This document shows, piece by piece, positions 36,233-45,367 of a DNA stretch of 64,000 nt. The notes under the pieces were generated by a model. The model made no database searches and was not told the origin of the DNA. It was given only the letters and a program-made list of their open reading frames with translations. A program made the translations under genes and the position numbers. The stretch is from Chthoniobacterales bacterium. Lineage in GTDB: Bacteria; Verrucomicrobiota; Verrucomicrobiia; Chthoniobacterales; UBA10450. The stretch covers positions 248,001 through 312,000 of the forward strand of contig DATENU010000024.1 of NCBI GenBank assembly GCA_035274845.1. Direction: 5' to 3'. The number at the start of each line of letters is the position of its first letter. The stretch's first letter is position 1.

Positions 36233-36310
36233 GGTAAGGGAGCGGCGGCGACCGGGCCGCCGAGCTAAAACACGGCGGTGCCTCTTCGAGCGCTAATGCT
36301 CGCTTCCGAA

Positions 36311-36346
36311 TTGACGCCGTGACGCGCTGGACAGTATACTGTCCAG
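36311..36346 (+). promoter_or_regulatory. Toxin-antitoxin promoter inside a perfect palindromic operator
   Basis: TTGACG (36311-36316), 18 bases, TATACT (36335-36340). The -10 box sits in the middle of the perfect 20-bp palindrome CTGGACAGTATACTGTCCAG (36327-36346), which ends two bases before the antitoxin ATG at 36349. A bound YefM dimer would cover the -10 and the start codon. The transcript would begin at or next to the ATG and be leaderless. Confidence 0.8.
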
Positions 36347-36348
36347 CC

Positions 36349-36606
36349 ATGAAGTCGATCACCTACACCGCCGCGCGGGAGAACCTTGCTTCGACCATCA
36401 ACCGCGTTTGTGAAGACAATGCGCCGGTGGTGATCACGCGGAACCGCGATCAGGCGGTGGTGATGCTGTCACTTTCCGAATACGAATCCTTGGAGGAAAC
36501 GGCGCATTTGCTGCGCTCGCCGGCGAACGCCAAGCGACTCCTTCGGTCCATCGACCAACTGGAGAGTGGCAAGGGAAAGCGCAAGAAGGTGAAGCTGGGC
36601 GAGTGA
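36349..36606 (+). CDS. yefM: Antitoxin of YefM/Phd family
   Basis: 85 residues, start ATG 36349. The Phd/YefM DNA-binding fold is visible in 'SITYTAARENLASTINRVCED' and 'PVVITRNRDQAVVMLSLSEYESLEE'; the C-terminal part from about 60 ('LLRSIDQLESGKGKRKKVKLGE') is the flexible segment that wraps the toxin. It represses its own promoter by binding the palindrome just upstream and neutralises the YoeB toxin encoded by the next gene, whose start overlaps its stop (GTGA). Confidence 0.95.
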   Translation: MKSITYTAARENLASTINRVCEDNAPVVITRNRDQAVVMLSLSEYESLEETAHLLRSPANAKRLLRSIDQLESGKGKRKKVKLGE

Positions 36607-36863
36607 ACCTGGTCTTCTCGGACGACGCGTGGGAGGACTATCTCTACTGGCAGGAGACGACGCCGGAGACGCTTAAGCGCATTCACCAGCTCATCAAAGA
36701 CGTCAAACGCGATCCGTATCGGGGAATTGGAAAGCCGGAGCCGTTAAGGCACGCGCTGCAGGGATATTGGTCGCGTCGGATTACGGCCGAACATCGAATT
36801 GTATATCGGGTTATCGGCGGCGAGATCCGGATCGCACAGTTGCGCCACCACTACCGCCAATAA
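36603..36863 (+). CDS. yoeB: Toxin of YoeB/Txe family (ribosome-dependent mRNA interferase)
   Basis: 86 residues from a GTG that overlaps the antitoxin stop by four bases. The RelE-fold toxin cuts mRNA at the ribosomal A site. Family motifs are present: 'FSDDAWEDYLYWQ' near 5, 'IKDVKRDPYRGIGKPEPLRH' near 32, 'GYWSRRITAEHRIVYRV' near 52, and the C-terminal 'LRHHY', so the catalytic Glu/Arg/His set seems intact and the toxin should be active. Confidence 0.95.
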   Translation: MNLVFSDDAWEDYLYWQETTPETLKRIHQLIKDVKRDPYRGIGKPEPLRHALQGYWSRRITAEHRIVYRVIGGEIRIAQLRHHYRQ

Positions 36864-36874
36864 GGCGAGCGACG

Positions 36875-36928
36875 CCCGCCAAGCGGCGGCTACAGAAGAA
36901 GTCCGCTGGCGACAGCGGACGCTACAAG
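36875..36928. repeat. Two REP-like hairpins of the '...GGCTACA' family
   Basis: Unit 1 about 36875-36895 (CCGCC-AAG-CGGCGG then CTACAG) and unit 2 36901-36926 (GTCCGCTG-GCGA-CAGCGGAC then GCTACA). They share with 43678-43756 and 49475-49501 a 6-8 bp stem followed by G(G)CTACA. They fill the gap between yoeB and the permease gene. Confidence 0.7.
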
Positions 36929-36943
36929 GCGCATAATCCCGCG

Positions 36944-38056
36944 ATGGATCGCCCTTCCTTTTCTTCGACCGGTTTCCGGACCGCGTTCGTCCTCATTCTG
37001 GTGCTCGCGGTTTCGGCGTTGTTCATCGCCGTGATCTGGCCGTTTGTGAAGCCGCTGCTGCTGGCCGGGTTGCTCGCCAGTTTGTGCCGGCCGCTTTACA
37101 CCTGGATCCTGGGGCTGGTTCGGGGCCGGCGCTCGCTGGCGGCGATCCTTACCCTTTTCCTTCTCTTCCTGCTCGTCGCGGGACCCCTCAGCGCCTTCGT
37201 GGGAGTGGTGGTCTCTCAGGCCGTGACCGTGAGCGAGCACGCGATCCCCTGGATACAGGGGCACTTCGGCGCGGCCAGCACGTTCAACCTGCATGATTGG
37301 CTGGTGCAACGGTTCCCCTCTCTCGCGCCCCACGTGCCCGACCAGGCCCAGCTCCTCGAAGCCATTGGCCGCGCGGTGAAGGCGATCGGCGCGTTCCTCG
37401 TCGCGGGCGCCACCCAATTCACCGCGGGCACCGCCGGCGTCCTGCTCGATTTGTTCGTGATGACTTACGCGATGTTCTTCTTCTTTCGAGACGGCTCGAA
37501 GATCGTCGACAAGATTTTTTATTACATGCCGCTCGAGCATGACGACGAAGTGCTTCTTCTCGAACGGCTGAGGTCCGTGACGCGGGCGACGATCAAGGGC
37601 ACGCTGGTGATCGGCGTGATCCAGGGCACGCTGGCGGGGTTCGCCTTCTGGGTCGCGGGCATCGATGGCGCGGCCTTCTGGGGGACCGTCATGACGGTGC
37701 TTTCGATCGTTCCGGGAATCGGCGCCGCTCTCGTTTGGGTGCCGGCGGTAATCTATCTCTACATCGCCGGCCAACCGCTCGCCGCCACCCTGCTCCTGAT
37801 CTGGTGCGCGGTCGTCGTGGGAACGATCGACAATCTTCTCCGCCCCATCCTGGTCGGGAAAGATGCGAAGATGCCGGACCTGCTGATTCTCGTCGGCACG
37901 CTGGGCGGATTGTTTTTCTTCGGCGCGATCGGGTTCATCGTCGGCCCGATCGTATGCGGCCTGTTCCTGACCATTTGGGAAATTTACGGCGTCACGTTCA
38001 AGTCGATCCTGCCACCGGTGGGACAGGGCGAGCGGATTAACGCCGGCCCTGAATGA
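36944..38056 (+). CDS. AI-2E family transporter (PerM/YdiK-like)
   Basis: 370 residues from ATG 36944; the open frame starts upstream in the repeat region. Eight hydrophobic segments in the AI-2E pattern: two at 10-45 ('FVLILVLAVSALFIAVIWPFVKPLLLAGLL'), one near 65-85, a gap loop, then near 165, 210-245 ('IKGTLVIGVIQGTLAGFAFWVAG'), 265-290, and 'LRPILVGKDAKMPDLLILVGTLGGL' near 305, the family signature. Some members export quorum signals, others act as Na+/H+ antiporters; substrate here is unknown. Confidence 0.9.
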   Translation: MDRPSFSSTGFRTAFVLILVLAVSALFIAVIWPFVKPLLLAGLLASLCRPLYTWILGLVRGRRSLAAILTLFLLFLLVAGPLSAFVGVVVSQAVTVSEHAIPWIQGHFGAASTFNLHDWLVQRFPSLAPHVPDQAQLLEAIGRAVKAIGAFLVAGATQFTAGTAGVLLDLFVMTYAMFFFFRDGSKIVDKIFYYMPLEHDDEVLLLERLRSVTRATIKGTLVIGVIQGTLAGFAFWVAGIDGAAFWGTVMTVLSIVPGIGAALVWVPAVIYLYIAGQPLAATLLLIWCAVVVGTIDNLLRPILVGKDAKMPDLLILVGTLGGLFFFGAIGFIVGPIVCGLFLTIWEIYGVTFKSILPPVGQGERINAGPE

Positions 38057-38074
38057 GCGACGGGTTTGCTTGTC

Positions 38075-38166
38075 CAAGGAGCGGCGGTTTGAAACCGCCG
38101 AATCGTGCCGCTAGCCGACCTCGCTTTTTCTTAAAGACAACGGCGGTTTCAAACCGCCGCTCCTTG
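38075..38166. repeat. Inverted pair of REP-like palindromes (family 2, AAGGAGCGGCGGTTT...)
   Basis: Copies at 38075-38100 (CAAGGAGCGGCGGTTTGAAA then CCGCCG) and 38141-38166 in opposite orientation, each an internal 9-bp palindrome, separated by 40 bases. A third copy lies at 49574-49600 downstream of ftsZ. They form a BIME-like structure between convergent genes. Confidence 0.8.
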
Positions 38167-38192
38167 AGCAAGCAATTGCGCGCGCGAGAACA

Positions 38193-38214
38193 ACGGCTCG
38201 CCGCGGCGAGCCGT
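38193..38214. repeat. Perfect 22-bp GC-rich palindrome after the multicopper oxidase gene
   Basis: ACGGCTCGCCG followed directly by its complement, 13 bases beyond the multicopper oxidase stop on the minus strand. There is no T tract, so it is likely another extragenic palindrome and possibly a transcript-end stabiliser. Confidence 0.55.
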
Positions 38215-38226
38215 CTTCAAGGGCCG

Positions 38227-40932
38227 CTACGGAATGTTATAGATCTCGACGAGACCCGTGCCGGTCCCGCCGGCAACGCCGCGGACGATCACCGTGTAAT
38301 TGCTTGGGGCCACGTGGAGACAGGTGGCTGACTCCTTCGTCTTCGTCGGCCCCAGGTTGTAGGTTTGAACCGTAGAGGCCTGCGCATCGTCCTGCCAATT
38401 GTCATTTGTGGCAATCACGCTGCCATTCCTGTCATAGACGGTAAGATTGGGATCGGCCAGGGCCGCGTTGATCCCAAAGTCCGCCAACGAAGGCCCGATC
38501 GCGCGCGCCACGATCGTGGCACTGCCGCTCCCACCAACGATGAAACCACCGATCAACACGTCGTCGTTGACGCCGACCGGCCCGCGCGTGCTGATGTTCG
38601 CCAGGCTGGAATTCGAGGTTTGCGCGACGTCGTAAACCTCAGCCAATCCAACTCCGGTAGCGTTGTTCTGGCCGCTGACCGTCATGGTATAACTTCCGGG
38701 CGCCAGGGTTTGCACCGTCGCCGATTCGGTGGAAACGGTCGGCGCGAGGCCCGCCATCTGGATCTCACTCGCCCCCGGATCGGACTGCCAGTTGTCGTTG
38801 CTCGCGATCTCCTGGTTCGAAGCATTAAACAAATGGAGCACTGGGTCGCTCAGGGCTGAGAAAACACCCAACGATGCGAGGGAGGGGCCAATGGCGCGTA
38901 ACACCACTCGCTTGGGCTCGGCTCCGGTAATGATGAACCCGGCGATTAGAATATTGTCACCCTGCAGGATATCGCCACGCGTCGCAATATTCCTGGTTGG
39001 CGCGGCCGGTGTCGTCGCGGGCGGCACCACCTCGAACAGCGTCATCATGCCATCGTCTTCGTGTTCCAGGATGTGGCAATGCAACATGTAGATGCCGGTG
39101 TGATCGGTGAACCTCATCTTCAATTCCAAAGTCTCACCGGAACCGACGCTCCAAGTTTCCTTCATCGTCTCGTAGGGATAACAGGGTCCGCCATCGCGGC
39201 TGATGCACTGCTGATCGACGTCGTGAATGTGGACCATGTGAGTGCTGCCGGTTGGGTTGGTGAAGACCCACTTCTCGGTCGTGCCCAGGACGGGCCGCAC
39301 GTCGACGCGCTTTGGATCAAAGCCAAGGCCGTTGATTGTCCAATGGCCCGAGGTGTAATCGAAACTGAAGTTCCGCGTCACCGTGGGCTCGCCGATGTCC
39401 GGCAGGGCGCGGAGGTTGGCGGGAACCGCGCTGGAATCGGGGACGTGATCGGTCACCCGGAATTTCAGGAGGCGTAACGGCTTGTTCGCGTCCAGCAGGT
39501 AGACGTCCTGCCCGAGTTTGTCCGTGAAATCGACGACCACGTCGAGCCGTTCTCCCGGGCCCATCTCCATCGCCGTCCGTGAGACCGGCGTGGGCAACAG
39601 GCCGCTCTCGGTCCCGATCTGGGTGAACGCTTCGCCCGTGCTGAGGGTCAGCATGTAAATGCGGGCGTTCGCTCCGTTGAGGAAACGCAGCCGGTATTTG
39701 CGATCGGCGACGTTGAGATACGGCTGGTACGTCCCGTTCACCAGAACCTTGTCTCCCACCACTCCAAACGGGTCGTAGAAATATTCGAGCTGGTTGTCCT
39801 CGTCGAATTGACGATCGACAATCACCAGCGGCAGCTCGTAAGCGCCCGAGGGGAGCGTCGCCGGGTCTGCCGGGTCGTCGATGATGTAAAGACCGTGGAG
39901 CCCCTGCCAGACGTTGAAGCCGGTCTCACCCATCCGGTGGTCGTGATAGAACTGCATCGCGCCGCGCTCGTTCTCGCCATTCTCAACTCCATCGTAGGTG
40001 TAGGTTCGCGATGTCCCCGGACCAAAAAGAAAACCAACGCCGGTCGCCTGGCCGTCATCGACTGACGCAGTATGATTTCCGTGGTGGTGCACGGTCATCC
40101 CTCCGGCCATTGCCGGGAGGTTATTCGTGAACGTGACATGGGTGGTCTGCCCCGCAGGTCGGCGAATCTCGAGGCCAGGATACGTTCCTCCGTAGGTCCA
40201 CATATAAGTACACGGCCCGTTCAAGATCGACACGCACGCTTCGCTGATACTGACTGGGATATCCGGAGCAGTCGCGACGGGTGGGAAGCGCAAGGGAGAT
40301 GAGAACGGAATTGGCGTGGGCGACGGCGTCGCGGTGGCAGTCGGAGCCGGCGTTGCAGTTGGGACTGGAGTCGCGGTCGTGGTGGGAGTCGGGGTCGGCG
40401 TCGGAGCAGGGGTTGCGGTCGGAACTGGAGTTGCCGTCGGAGCCGGGGTGGACGTGGGAACCGGGGTCGCCGTTGGCACTGGCGTCGCGGTGGGCGCCGG
40501 AGTTGGAGTCGGAGTCGGGGTTGGGGTTGGAGGGACCGGAGTCGCGGTCGGAGCGGGAGTCGGAGTTGGGGTTGCCGTTGGGACCGGAGTCGGCGTCGCT
40601 GTGGCCGCCGTGACCGTGATCGTCCCCGTCATCATCGCCCCATGGACCCGGCAGTAGAAGGGATAGCTGCCTGGAGTCGTGGGAACGTACGAAAAAGTGG
40701 CCCCGTTGTTCCGAATGCCCGAGTCGAAGATTCCGTTAGGCGTATTCGGAAGCCCTGATGTTGCGCTGTGATTATTACCGCCCCACGTCCAAAGGATGGT
40801 GTCTCCGACCTGGGCGGTAATCGTACTCGGATTATAATTGGCCCCGCCTTGCCCTACGGTGATGTTTCTCGTCGCCGCGGGAGCCAGGACGGGCATGAAG
40901 AGAGCAAAAAAGGCGAGCAGCCGGAGATGCAT
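38227..40932 (-). CDS. Multicopper oxidase with N-terminal cupredoxin, Pro/Thr linker and two C-terminal tail repeats
   Basis: 901 residues, secreted (signal '[15 protein letters not shown]'). Residues 20-105 are a plastocyanin-like domain with its own type 1 copper set ('NNHSATS', '[10 protein letters not shown]'). About 110-210 is a Pro/Thr linker. The oxidase, about 215-635, has all four copper motifs: 'VHHHGNH', '[11 protein letters not shown]', 'VHIHDVD' and '[13 protein letters not shown]', and looks like the CotA/bilirubin oxidase branch. Two tandem domains of roughly 120 residues follow ('[14 protein letters not shown]...SNDNW' and '[14 protein letters not shown]...TNDNW'), perhaps for surface attachment. 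It probably oxidises phenols, bilirubin-like compounds or metal ions outside the cytoplasm. Confidence 0.92.
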   Translation of the reverse strand: MHLRLLAFFALFMPVLAPAATRNITVGQGGANYNPSTITAQVGDTILWTWGGNNHSATSGLPNTPNGIFDSGIRNNGATFSYVPTTPGSYPFYCRVHGAMMTGTITVTAATATPTPVPTATPTPTPAPTATPVPPTPTPTPTPTPAPTATPVPTATPVPTSTPAPTATPVPTATPAPTPTPTPTTTATPVPTATPAPTATATPSPTPIPFSSPLRFPPVATAPDIPVSISEACVSILNGPCTYMWTYGGTYPGLEIRRPAGQTTHVTFTNNLPAMAGGMTVHHHGNHTASVDDGQATGVGFLFGPGTSRTYTYDGVENGENERGAMQFYHDHRMGETGFNVWQGLHGLYIIDDPADPATLPSGAYELPLVIVDRQFDEDNQLEYFYDPFGVVGDKVLVNGTYQPYLNVADRKYRLRFLNGANARIYMLTLSTGEAFTQIGTESGLLPTPVSRTAMEMGPGERLDVVVDFTDKLGQDVYLLDANKPLRLLKFRVTDHVPDSSAVPANLRALPDIGEPTVTRNFSFDYTSGHWTINGLGFDPKRVDVRPVLGTTEKWVFTNPTGSTHMVHIHDVDQQCISRDGGPCYPYETMKETWSVGSGETLELKMRFTDHTGIYMLHCHILEHEDDGMMTLFEVVPPATTPAAPTRNIATRGDILQGDNILIAGFIITGAEPKRVVLRAIGPSLASLGVFSALSDPVLHLFNASNQEIASNDNWQSDPGASEIQMAGLAPTVSTESATVQTLAPGSYTMTVSGQNNATGVGLAEVYDVAQTSNSSLANISTRGPVGVNDDVLIGGFIVGGSGSATIVARAIGPSLADFGINAALADPNLTVYDRNGSVIATNDNWQDDAQASTVQTYNLGPTKTKESATCLHVAPSNYTVIVRGVAGGTGTGLVEIYNIP
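40300..40615 (-). repeat. Degenerate 6-12 bp tandem repeat encoding the Pro/Thr linker
   Basis: Runs of GGAGTCGG/GGGGTTGG-type units on the plus strand encode '[17 protein letters not shown]'-like sequence on the minus strand. Such DNA expands and contracts easily, so linker length probably varies between strains. Confidence 0.85.
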
Positions 40933-41145
40933 TCGGGAATTCGAAAGCGCCCTTTATCTCACTGAAAGGCCAAATGTCAATCCGCCTTGGGACGAAAACG
41001 GGGTCATTTGGGACGAACCGCCCATCTCCTGATCGCGTTCTCGTGGGCTGCGACTTTTTCGCGGAGCCGGTGATGCAGGAGCCCGCGTGCTGGCCGGGTT
41101 GCCGAGGGGAATACGATGTGCTTCCCGGTGTGCAAACCGAAAGTC

Positions 41146-43023
41146 ATGCTCCCTCGACTTCTGCCCTATCTTTGCTGCGCTTTACTCGGTCACCACGCGA
41201 TTGCACAGCCGGCGACGGCTGAAATGACAGTTGCCCAAATCCGGCAATCCGCTGGCTTTGACTCGATCGAGCCTGGCGACCCAGCGGAGACGCGCCCGGA
41301 CCTCTTTCCTTTGCGGGACGAGACCGAGCAACGCCTCCGGCAAAACCTGCCCAAGCTCATCGGCAAGCTTACGAGGTTTGAACCTGGGGCACGCGGCATC
41401 CCTCGCGATTTGTCGCTTCGATACGAGAAGGAGCGAAACCTGATGCTCGCCTGCTGGCAGATCGACGGCGTGGATGGCCGCGCGTTGGCGTTGCTCGACG
41501 TGATCGGCAAATTACGAATTCATATCGTCGCGAATTCGAACACGTCATTTGGGATCGCAAGCGAAGCAAAACTAACCGACGCCCGAAACGTGCTTGCGCT
41601 TCTTTGGGGTGGGACGCCGGCGAACGAACCCAGGCAACTGCTTCGGCGGTCGTGGGAATGGCACGGACCGGACGGTTCCGTCGATAGCGACCTCACCACC
41701 ACGAGTGTTGCGTTCGAGGCCGAACCAAAATCCGGCCAGTGGTTGCCGAGAGAAATCTTTGTCAAAACGGGCGTGCCGTTCGAAAAATGGCAGAAGCTCA
41801 CGTCGGACAAACCAGCGGTCGCTTCAGGCTGGTTGACGAGACGAGAGGCAATGGCGGCCGCGCTTCAGCAAATCGATACGGGCGAAATTCGTGACTGCCC
41901 CGCAGACATATCAGGAGCGTCGTTTCGGCGCGTCTCACGCAATCAACTCGGATGGCATCTCGAGCTCGAGACGATGGCTGAGCCCGCAAAACGGTTCGTG
42001 TCAGTCGGTATTGCGGATCGAACCAGGCGAACCACGTCTTCCTGGGTCTCGCCGCAGCCTTGCGCTCTGCCTGCGACCGGCGACTGCGAGATGGCTGAAG
42101 CGGTCAGGTCCTGGCCAGAGTATAAGGCCGCGGTGGCTCGTGCTCGCGCGGATGAAAAAACGTTTCAGGCTGCCTGTGCAAACATTCGCGGAAAAATCGC
42201 GGCGGCGATTGCCGCGATTCGCCCCGATCTCAAGGATTGCGCCCGCCACCTTGTCTTCGGGCAAGACGGCTGGCGAACTGGCGCCGGCTTCGCGAACTAT
42301 GTCGACTCGGCGCACGATCGCGTGCCGGCATTTACTTTCACATTTGAATACGGCGACTCGCCATCACGGCTCACCACCGCGCTAATGATCCTGCGACCTG
42401 CCGGAGATGAACCCGGCATGCGGGATGAGGAGGCGTGGAAGCGCTTCGGGATCAGCACCCTCGATAAGGTTCTCGGCGTGGAACCGAGAGCTTACGGCCA
42501 GAAATTTAGCAGCTCTCACAACCCTCCTCCTCCTCCGGACCCCGCAAACGCTCAGATGACTGTCGACTCCATGGAAATGTGGTGGATAGCGAACCTCGAA
42601 GGGCGGGAGATTTCGCTGCCGCGGTTTTGGCGGGTGCAAAGATACGCGAACGGAAATTACAACTTCTATTGGAGCAGCTATGCGCCGTCCGCCGAAATTG
42701 ACGCAGCTTTGCAGGCTGTGCGTGACGGCTTGCCGGTTTCCGATAACCAAGCGGCGAAGATAGCGGTTAAAACAGCCCTGTTGCGCTACCCGGATTTGTC
42801 CCTCGACGACTGGTCTGCCTCAACAAACCAGCTTCAATTTGCGCCTTTCGGGGGTGTGACACTCCGGCCAACCTTCACCCAGAAGCGCACGTCTGTCTTA
42901 ACTCCATCCTGGAGAATCGTTCTGCGCCAATTTTCGAATTCTCTCCGCTACATCGAGGCTTCCGTGGATGCGACAACAGGTGATGTTCTCGATCTGAAGG
43001 CAAAGACGGTTCCGGTCGAATAG
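41146..43023 (+). CDS. Secreted protein of unknown function
   Basis: 625 residues from ATG 41146, which starts a signal peptide ('MLPRLLPYLCCALLGHHAIAQ'); an ATG at 41116 is also possible. I recognise no family. Visible features are 'LMLACWQIDGVDGRALALLDVIG' near 105, a run 'NPPPPPDPANAQM' near 465, and a C-terminal segment 'LRYIEASVDATTGDVLDLKAKTV' resembling the end of PepSY-type domains. Two earlier stretches ('FVSVGIADRTRRTTSSW' near 290 and 'WWIANLEGREISLPRFWRV' near 480) have beta-rich character. It is convergent with the DNA polymerase gene, without operon partners. Confidence 0.65.
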   Translation: MLPRLLPYLCCALLGHHAIAQPATAEMTVAQIRQSAGFDSIEPGDPAETRPDLFPLRDETEQRLRQNLPKLIGKLTRFEPGARGIPRDLSLRYEKERNLMLACWQIDGVDGRALALLDVIGKLRIHIVANSNTSFGIASEAKLTDARNVLALLWGGTPANEPRQLLRRSWEWHGPDGSVDSDLTTTSVAFEAEPKSGQWLPREIFVKTGVPFEKWQKLTSDKPAVASGWLTRREAMAAALQQIDTGEIRDCPADISGASFRRVSRNQLGWHLELETMAEPAKRFVSVGIADRTRRTTSSWVSPQPCALPATGDCEMAEAVRSWPEYKAAVARARADEKTFQAACANIRGKIAAAIAAIRPDLKDCARHLVFGQDGWRTGAGFANYVDSAHDRVPAFTFTFEYGDSPSRLTTALMILRPAGDEPGMRDEEAWKRFGISTLDKVLGVEPRAYGQKFSSSHNPPPPPDPANAQMTVDSMEMWWIANLEGREISLPRFWRVQRYANGNYNFYWSSYAPSAEIDAALQAVRDGLPVSDNQAAKIAVKTALLRYPDLSLDDWSASTNQLQFAPFGGVTLRPTFTQKRTSVLTPSWRIVLRQFSNSLRYIEASVDATTGDVLDLKAKTVPVE

Positions 43024-43059
43024 GTCCTCATCGCGAGGCCCCTGCTACCTCCTGCCGGC

Positions 43060-45303
43060 TTACAACCCGAGACTTTCCTGTTGCGGCGCCTTCCTTTCTG
43101 TCGCGATTCCTCCGAATTTCTTCACCAGCTCGTCCAGCTTCGCGACGTAATAATCCACGTTTTCATCGCGGTTCTTCGGATCGAAATCGGTCGCGAGCTT
43201 TGCGGCTTCGTAGGCGGCAACTTTCTTGGGCGTGGCCTTAATGTAATAGCTGATCTGTTCGCCCGGCTTGTAAACTCGATCGCTGGCCAGCGCCAACTCA
43301 TAGGCGGCAGCGCGGTTGCGCCCGCCGGCGCCGATCTTGGCGCGGTATTTATCGAGCGAATCCTGAAGGGTGTCGGTTTTCATCAGCATGTCGATGTTCC
43401 ATGCCCCACCCCGAATCTTCTGCTCGAACTCTTCTCGTAACTGCGGGATCCCTTCCGGCTTGCCTTCCATCAGCAGCTTGATCATTTCCTCGAGAAATAC
43501 GCGCTGAAATTTCTCGAGCCCGCGCGACTTGAGCGCGCCGCCCTTGATGACGACCTCGCCCTCACGGGTCAACAGCGCGTAGTTCTTCGCCTTGTAACTG
43601 AACATCGCCTCGAATTGCTCATCGAATTCGACTTCGATCCCGGGCGGCAATTCTTTGGCGAGGGCACTTCGGAGCGCTTCTGTAGCCGCCGCCCTGTGGG
43701 CGGCATCGGCTTCGGAGCTGATCCCCGGCGCGTCCCGCAGGGACGCGGCTACAGAATCCGGCGGGACGAAATAGATGCCGTCCGTGTCGACTTCGATCAC
43801 CTGCGCGCCGCGGGCAGTCAGCCAATCGATCATTTTCTGTAAAAGCTCGCGGCCGATCTGGGTGACGCGCGCCGCCGCGTCGAAATCCGCGAAGTGGCCC
43901 TGGGCGAAACCGAGGTAGCCGTAGAAACTGTTGATCAGGATTTTGAAGGTGTTCTGCAGGGCGTGGAAATACTGCTGTTGCGGCCGCTCTTTCGCCGCGC
44001 GCATGCTGGCTTTTGCTTCCAAGCGGAAGGTGCGCAGGTCGGTGAGCAAATGGCGAAAGATCTGGAGCTGGTCGGTCGCCGGCCAGCAATCGAACTGGAG
44101 CATGATCGACGGGTAAAGCGACGCGATGTCGCAATGCCAGACGTTGCGCGCCACGCCCGTAAAAAAGATCGCCGTGTAGCCGCCTTCGAAGCCGCGCACC
44201 ATCGGCATCTCCGGAATGGAATGGCGCTGCCGGTAATATTCCCGGAGGAAGAGCGCGTTGATCCGGGTGGCGTTCCCGCGCACGATCACGTCCTGGTAAT
44301 TGTAGGGAAAAATTTGCGCTTGGATGAAATAGCTGGGGCTGAGCAAATCGGCGACGGCCCGTGTTTCGCGCACGGCGCACACAGCCCGTTTCCGGAATCG
44401 TTCGCTGCCGGCGAGATATTCACGCTCGAGCTCTTTCCCCGTCAGCGACGAAACGTCCGCCGAATCGCAAAGCCCGAAATGCTGCGCGACATCGATCCGC
44501 TCGAAGCCGGAGAGGCTCCGCATGCCGACATCATAGAATTGCGCGAGCAGAAACGTGTCGACGAAATGCCGGCCATCGACGGCGAACTTCGGGTAATCAA
44601 TCGTCTTCTCCGCGATCTGGAGGCGCGACGGACGTGAGCGGAGAAAACCGCCGCTGCGGCCCCAATCCAGTTTCACCTTCGCCTTGCGCGCGCGAGCGAC
44701 CAGCAGCGGCAGGTCGGAGCGAAAGAGATTATGGCCTTCTATCACGTCGGGATCGCGCTCCTTGATCAACGCCGTCAGGCGTTTGAGCGCGGCCCGTTCC
44801 GATTCCTCCTCCGCCGGATCGACGACGATCAGCTCTTCCCAGCCGGTGTTGTCCGAAAGCGCAATGCTCATCAGACGGGAATCGTCGCCGGCTTCGAGCG
44901 CCAGGACTTCGAGCTGGAGCCGGCGAAGTTCCTCAAACGCCAGGCCCTTGAAAAGCGTCCGGCCGGTATGCGTGAGGTAATGCTGCACAGGGTCGCTCAA
45001 CGCGAAAAAGCTGCGTCCGGCGCTCTTCAGTCCATTGCGCAGCGCAATCAATTCCTTCCAGCTGTTGACGCTGATCCGCCAACCGTAGCGCAAGTCGCCC
45101 GCCAGTTTCTCCGCCTCGATATTCAGGTCGGCGACGTCGGAATCGCACCAGACGAAGGGATGAAACGGCTCGAGATCGCTCGCGATCGACCCATCCTTCT
45201 CGCGTCGGTAAACCTTCACCGTGCCCGTCTCGCCCAGCTCGATGGCCACGATCCGTTGGGTCGGGTCGGAACCGAAAAGGAGCGTGTTTTCTTCGAACGC
45301 CAT
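43060..45303 (-). CDS. polB: Family B DNA polymerase (Pol II-like) with degenerate exonuclease motifs
   Basis: 747 residues. The polymerase palm motifs are intact: motif A 'DIASLYPSIMLQF' near 390, motif B 'ILINSFYGYLGF' near 455, motif C 'EVDTDGIYFVPP' near 503. The N-terminal exonuclease domain is present but altered: ExoI DxE appears as 'LQLEVLALEAG' (Gln for Asp near 130), ExoII 'EGHNLFRSDLPLL' keeps its Asp, and ExoIII has 'AVCAVRETRAVADLL' without the expected Tyr and Asp. Proofreading is probably lost. Residues 516-542, just after motif C, are encoded by an inserted extragenic repeat. Likely a translesion or repair polymerase. Monocistronic. Confidence 0.88.
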   Translation of the reverse strand: MAFEENTLLFGSDPTQRIVAIELGETGTVKVYRREKDGSIASDLEPFHPFVWCDSDVADLNIEAEKLAGDLRYGWRISVNSWKELIALRNGLKSAGRSFFALSDPVQHYLTHTGRTLFKGLAFEELRRLQLEVLALEAGDDSRLMSIALSDNTGWEELIVVDPAEEESERAALKRLTALIKERDPDVIEGHNLFRSDLPLLVARARKAKVKLDWGRSGGFLRSRPSRLQIAEKTIDYPKFAVDGRHFVDTFLLAQFYDVGMRSLSGFERIDVAQHFGLCDSADVSSLTGKELEREYLAGSERFRKRAVCAVRETRAVADLLSPSYFIQAQIFPYNYQDVIVRGNATRINALFLREYYRQRHSIPEMPMVRGFEGGYTAIFFTGVARNVWHCDIASLYPSIMLQFDCWPATDQLQIFRHLLTDLRTFRLEAKASMRAAKERPQQQYFHALQNTFKILINSFYGYLGFAQGHFADFDAAARVTQIGRELLQKMIDWLTARGAQVIEVDTDGIYFVPPDSVAASLRDAPGISSEADAAHRAAATEALRSALAKELPPGIEVEFDEQFEAMFSYKAKNYALLTREGEVVIKGGALKSRGLEKFQRVFLEEMIKLLMEGKPEGIPQLREEFEQKIRGGAWNIDMLMKTDTLQDSLDKYRAKIGAGGRNRAAAYELALASDRVYKPGEQISYYIKATPKKVAAYEAAKLATDFDPKNRDENVDYYVAKLDELVKKFGGIATERKAPQQESLGL
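43678..43756. repeat. REP/BIME-like element inserted in frame in the DNA polymerase gene
   Basis: Outer 12-bp perfect inverted repeat TTCTGTAGCCGC (43678-43689) and GCGGCTACAGAA (43745-43756) encloses two hairpins, GCCGCCC-TGT-GGGCGGC (43688-43704) and GCGTCCC-GCA-GGGACGC (43730-43746). Both carry the GGCTACA end seen in intergenic copies at 36875-36928 and 49475-49501. The reading frame of the polymerase passes through without a stop. Confidence 0.85.
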
Positions 45304-45367
45304 GAACTCAAAGGTTCCGCGAGATCCGCGCGTTTGTCATCCAAAGCGAAGCTGCATTGTCTTTCGT

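Noticed and set aside
40300-40657. Long plus-strand open frames rich in Val-Gly or Ser-Glu opposite the multicopper oxidase
   Set aside because: They are antisense of the Pro/Thr linker repeat and have no protein character of their own.
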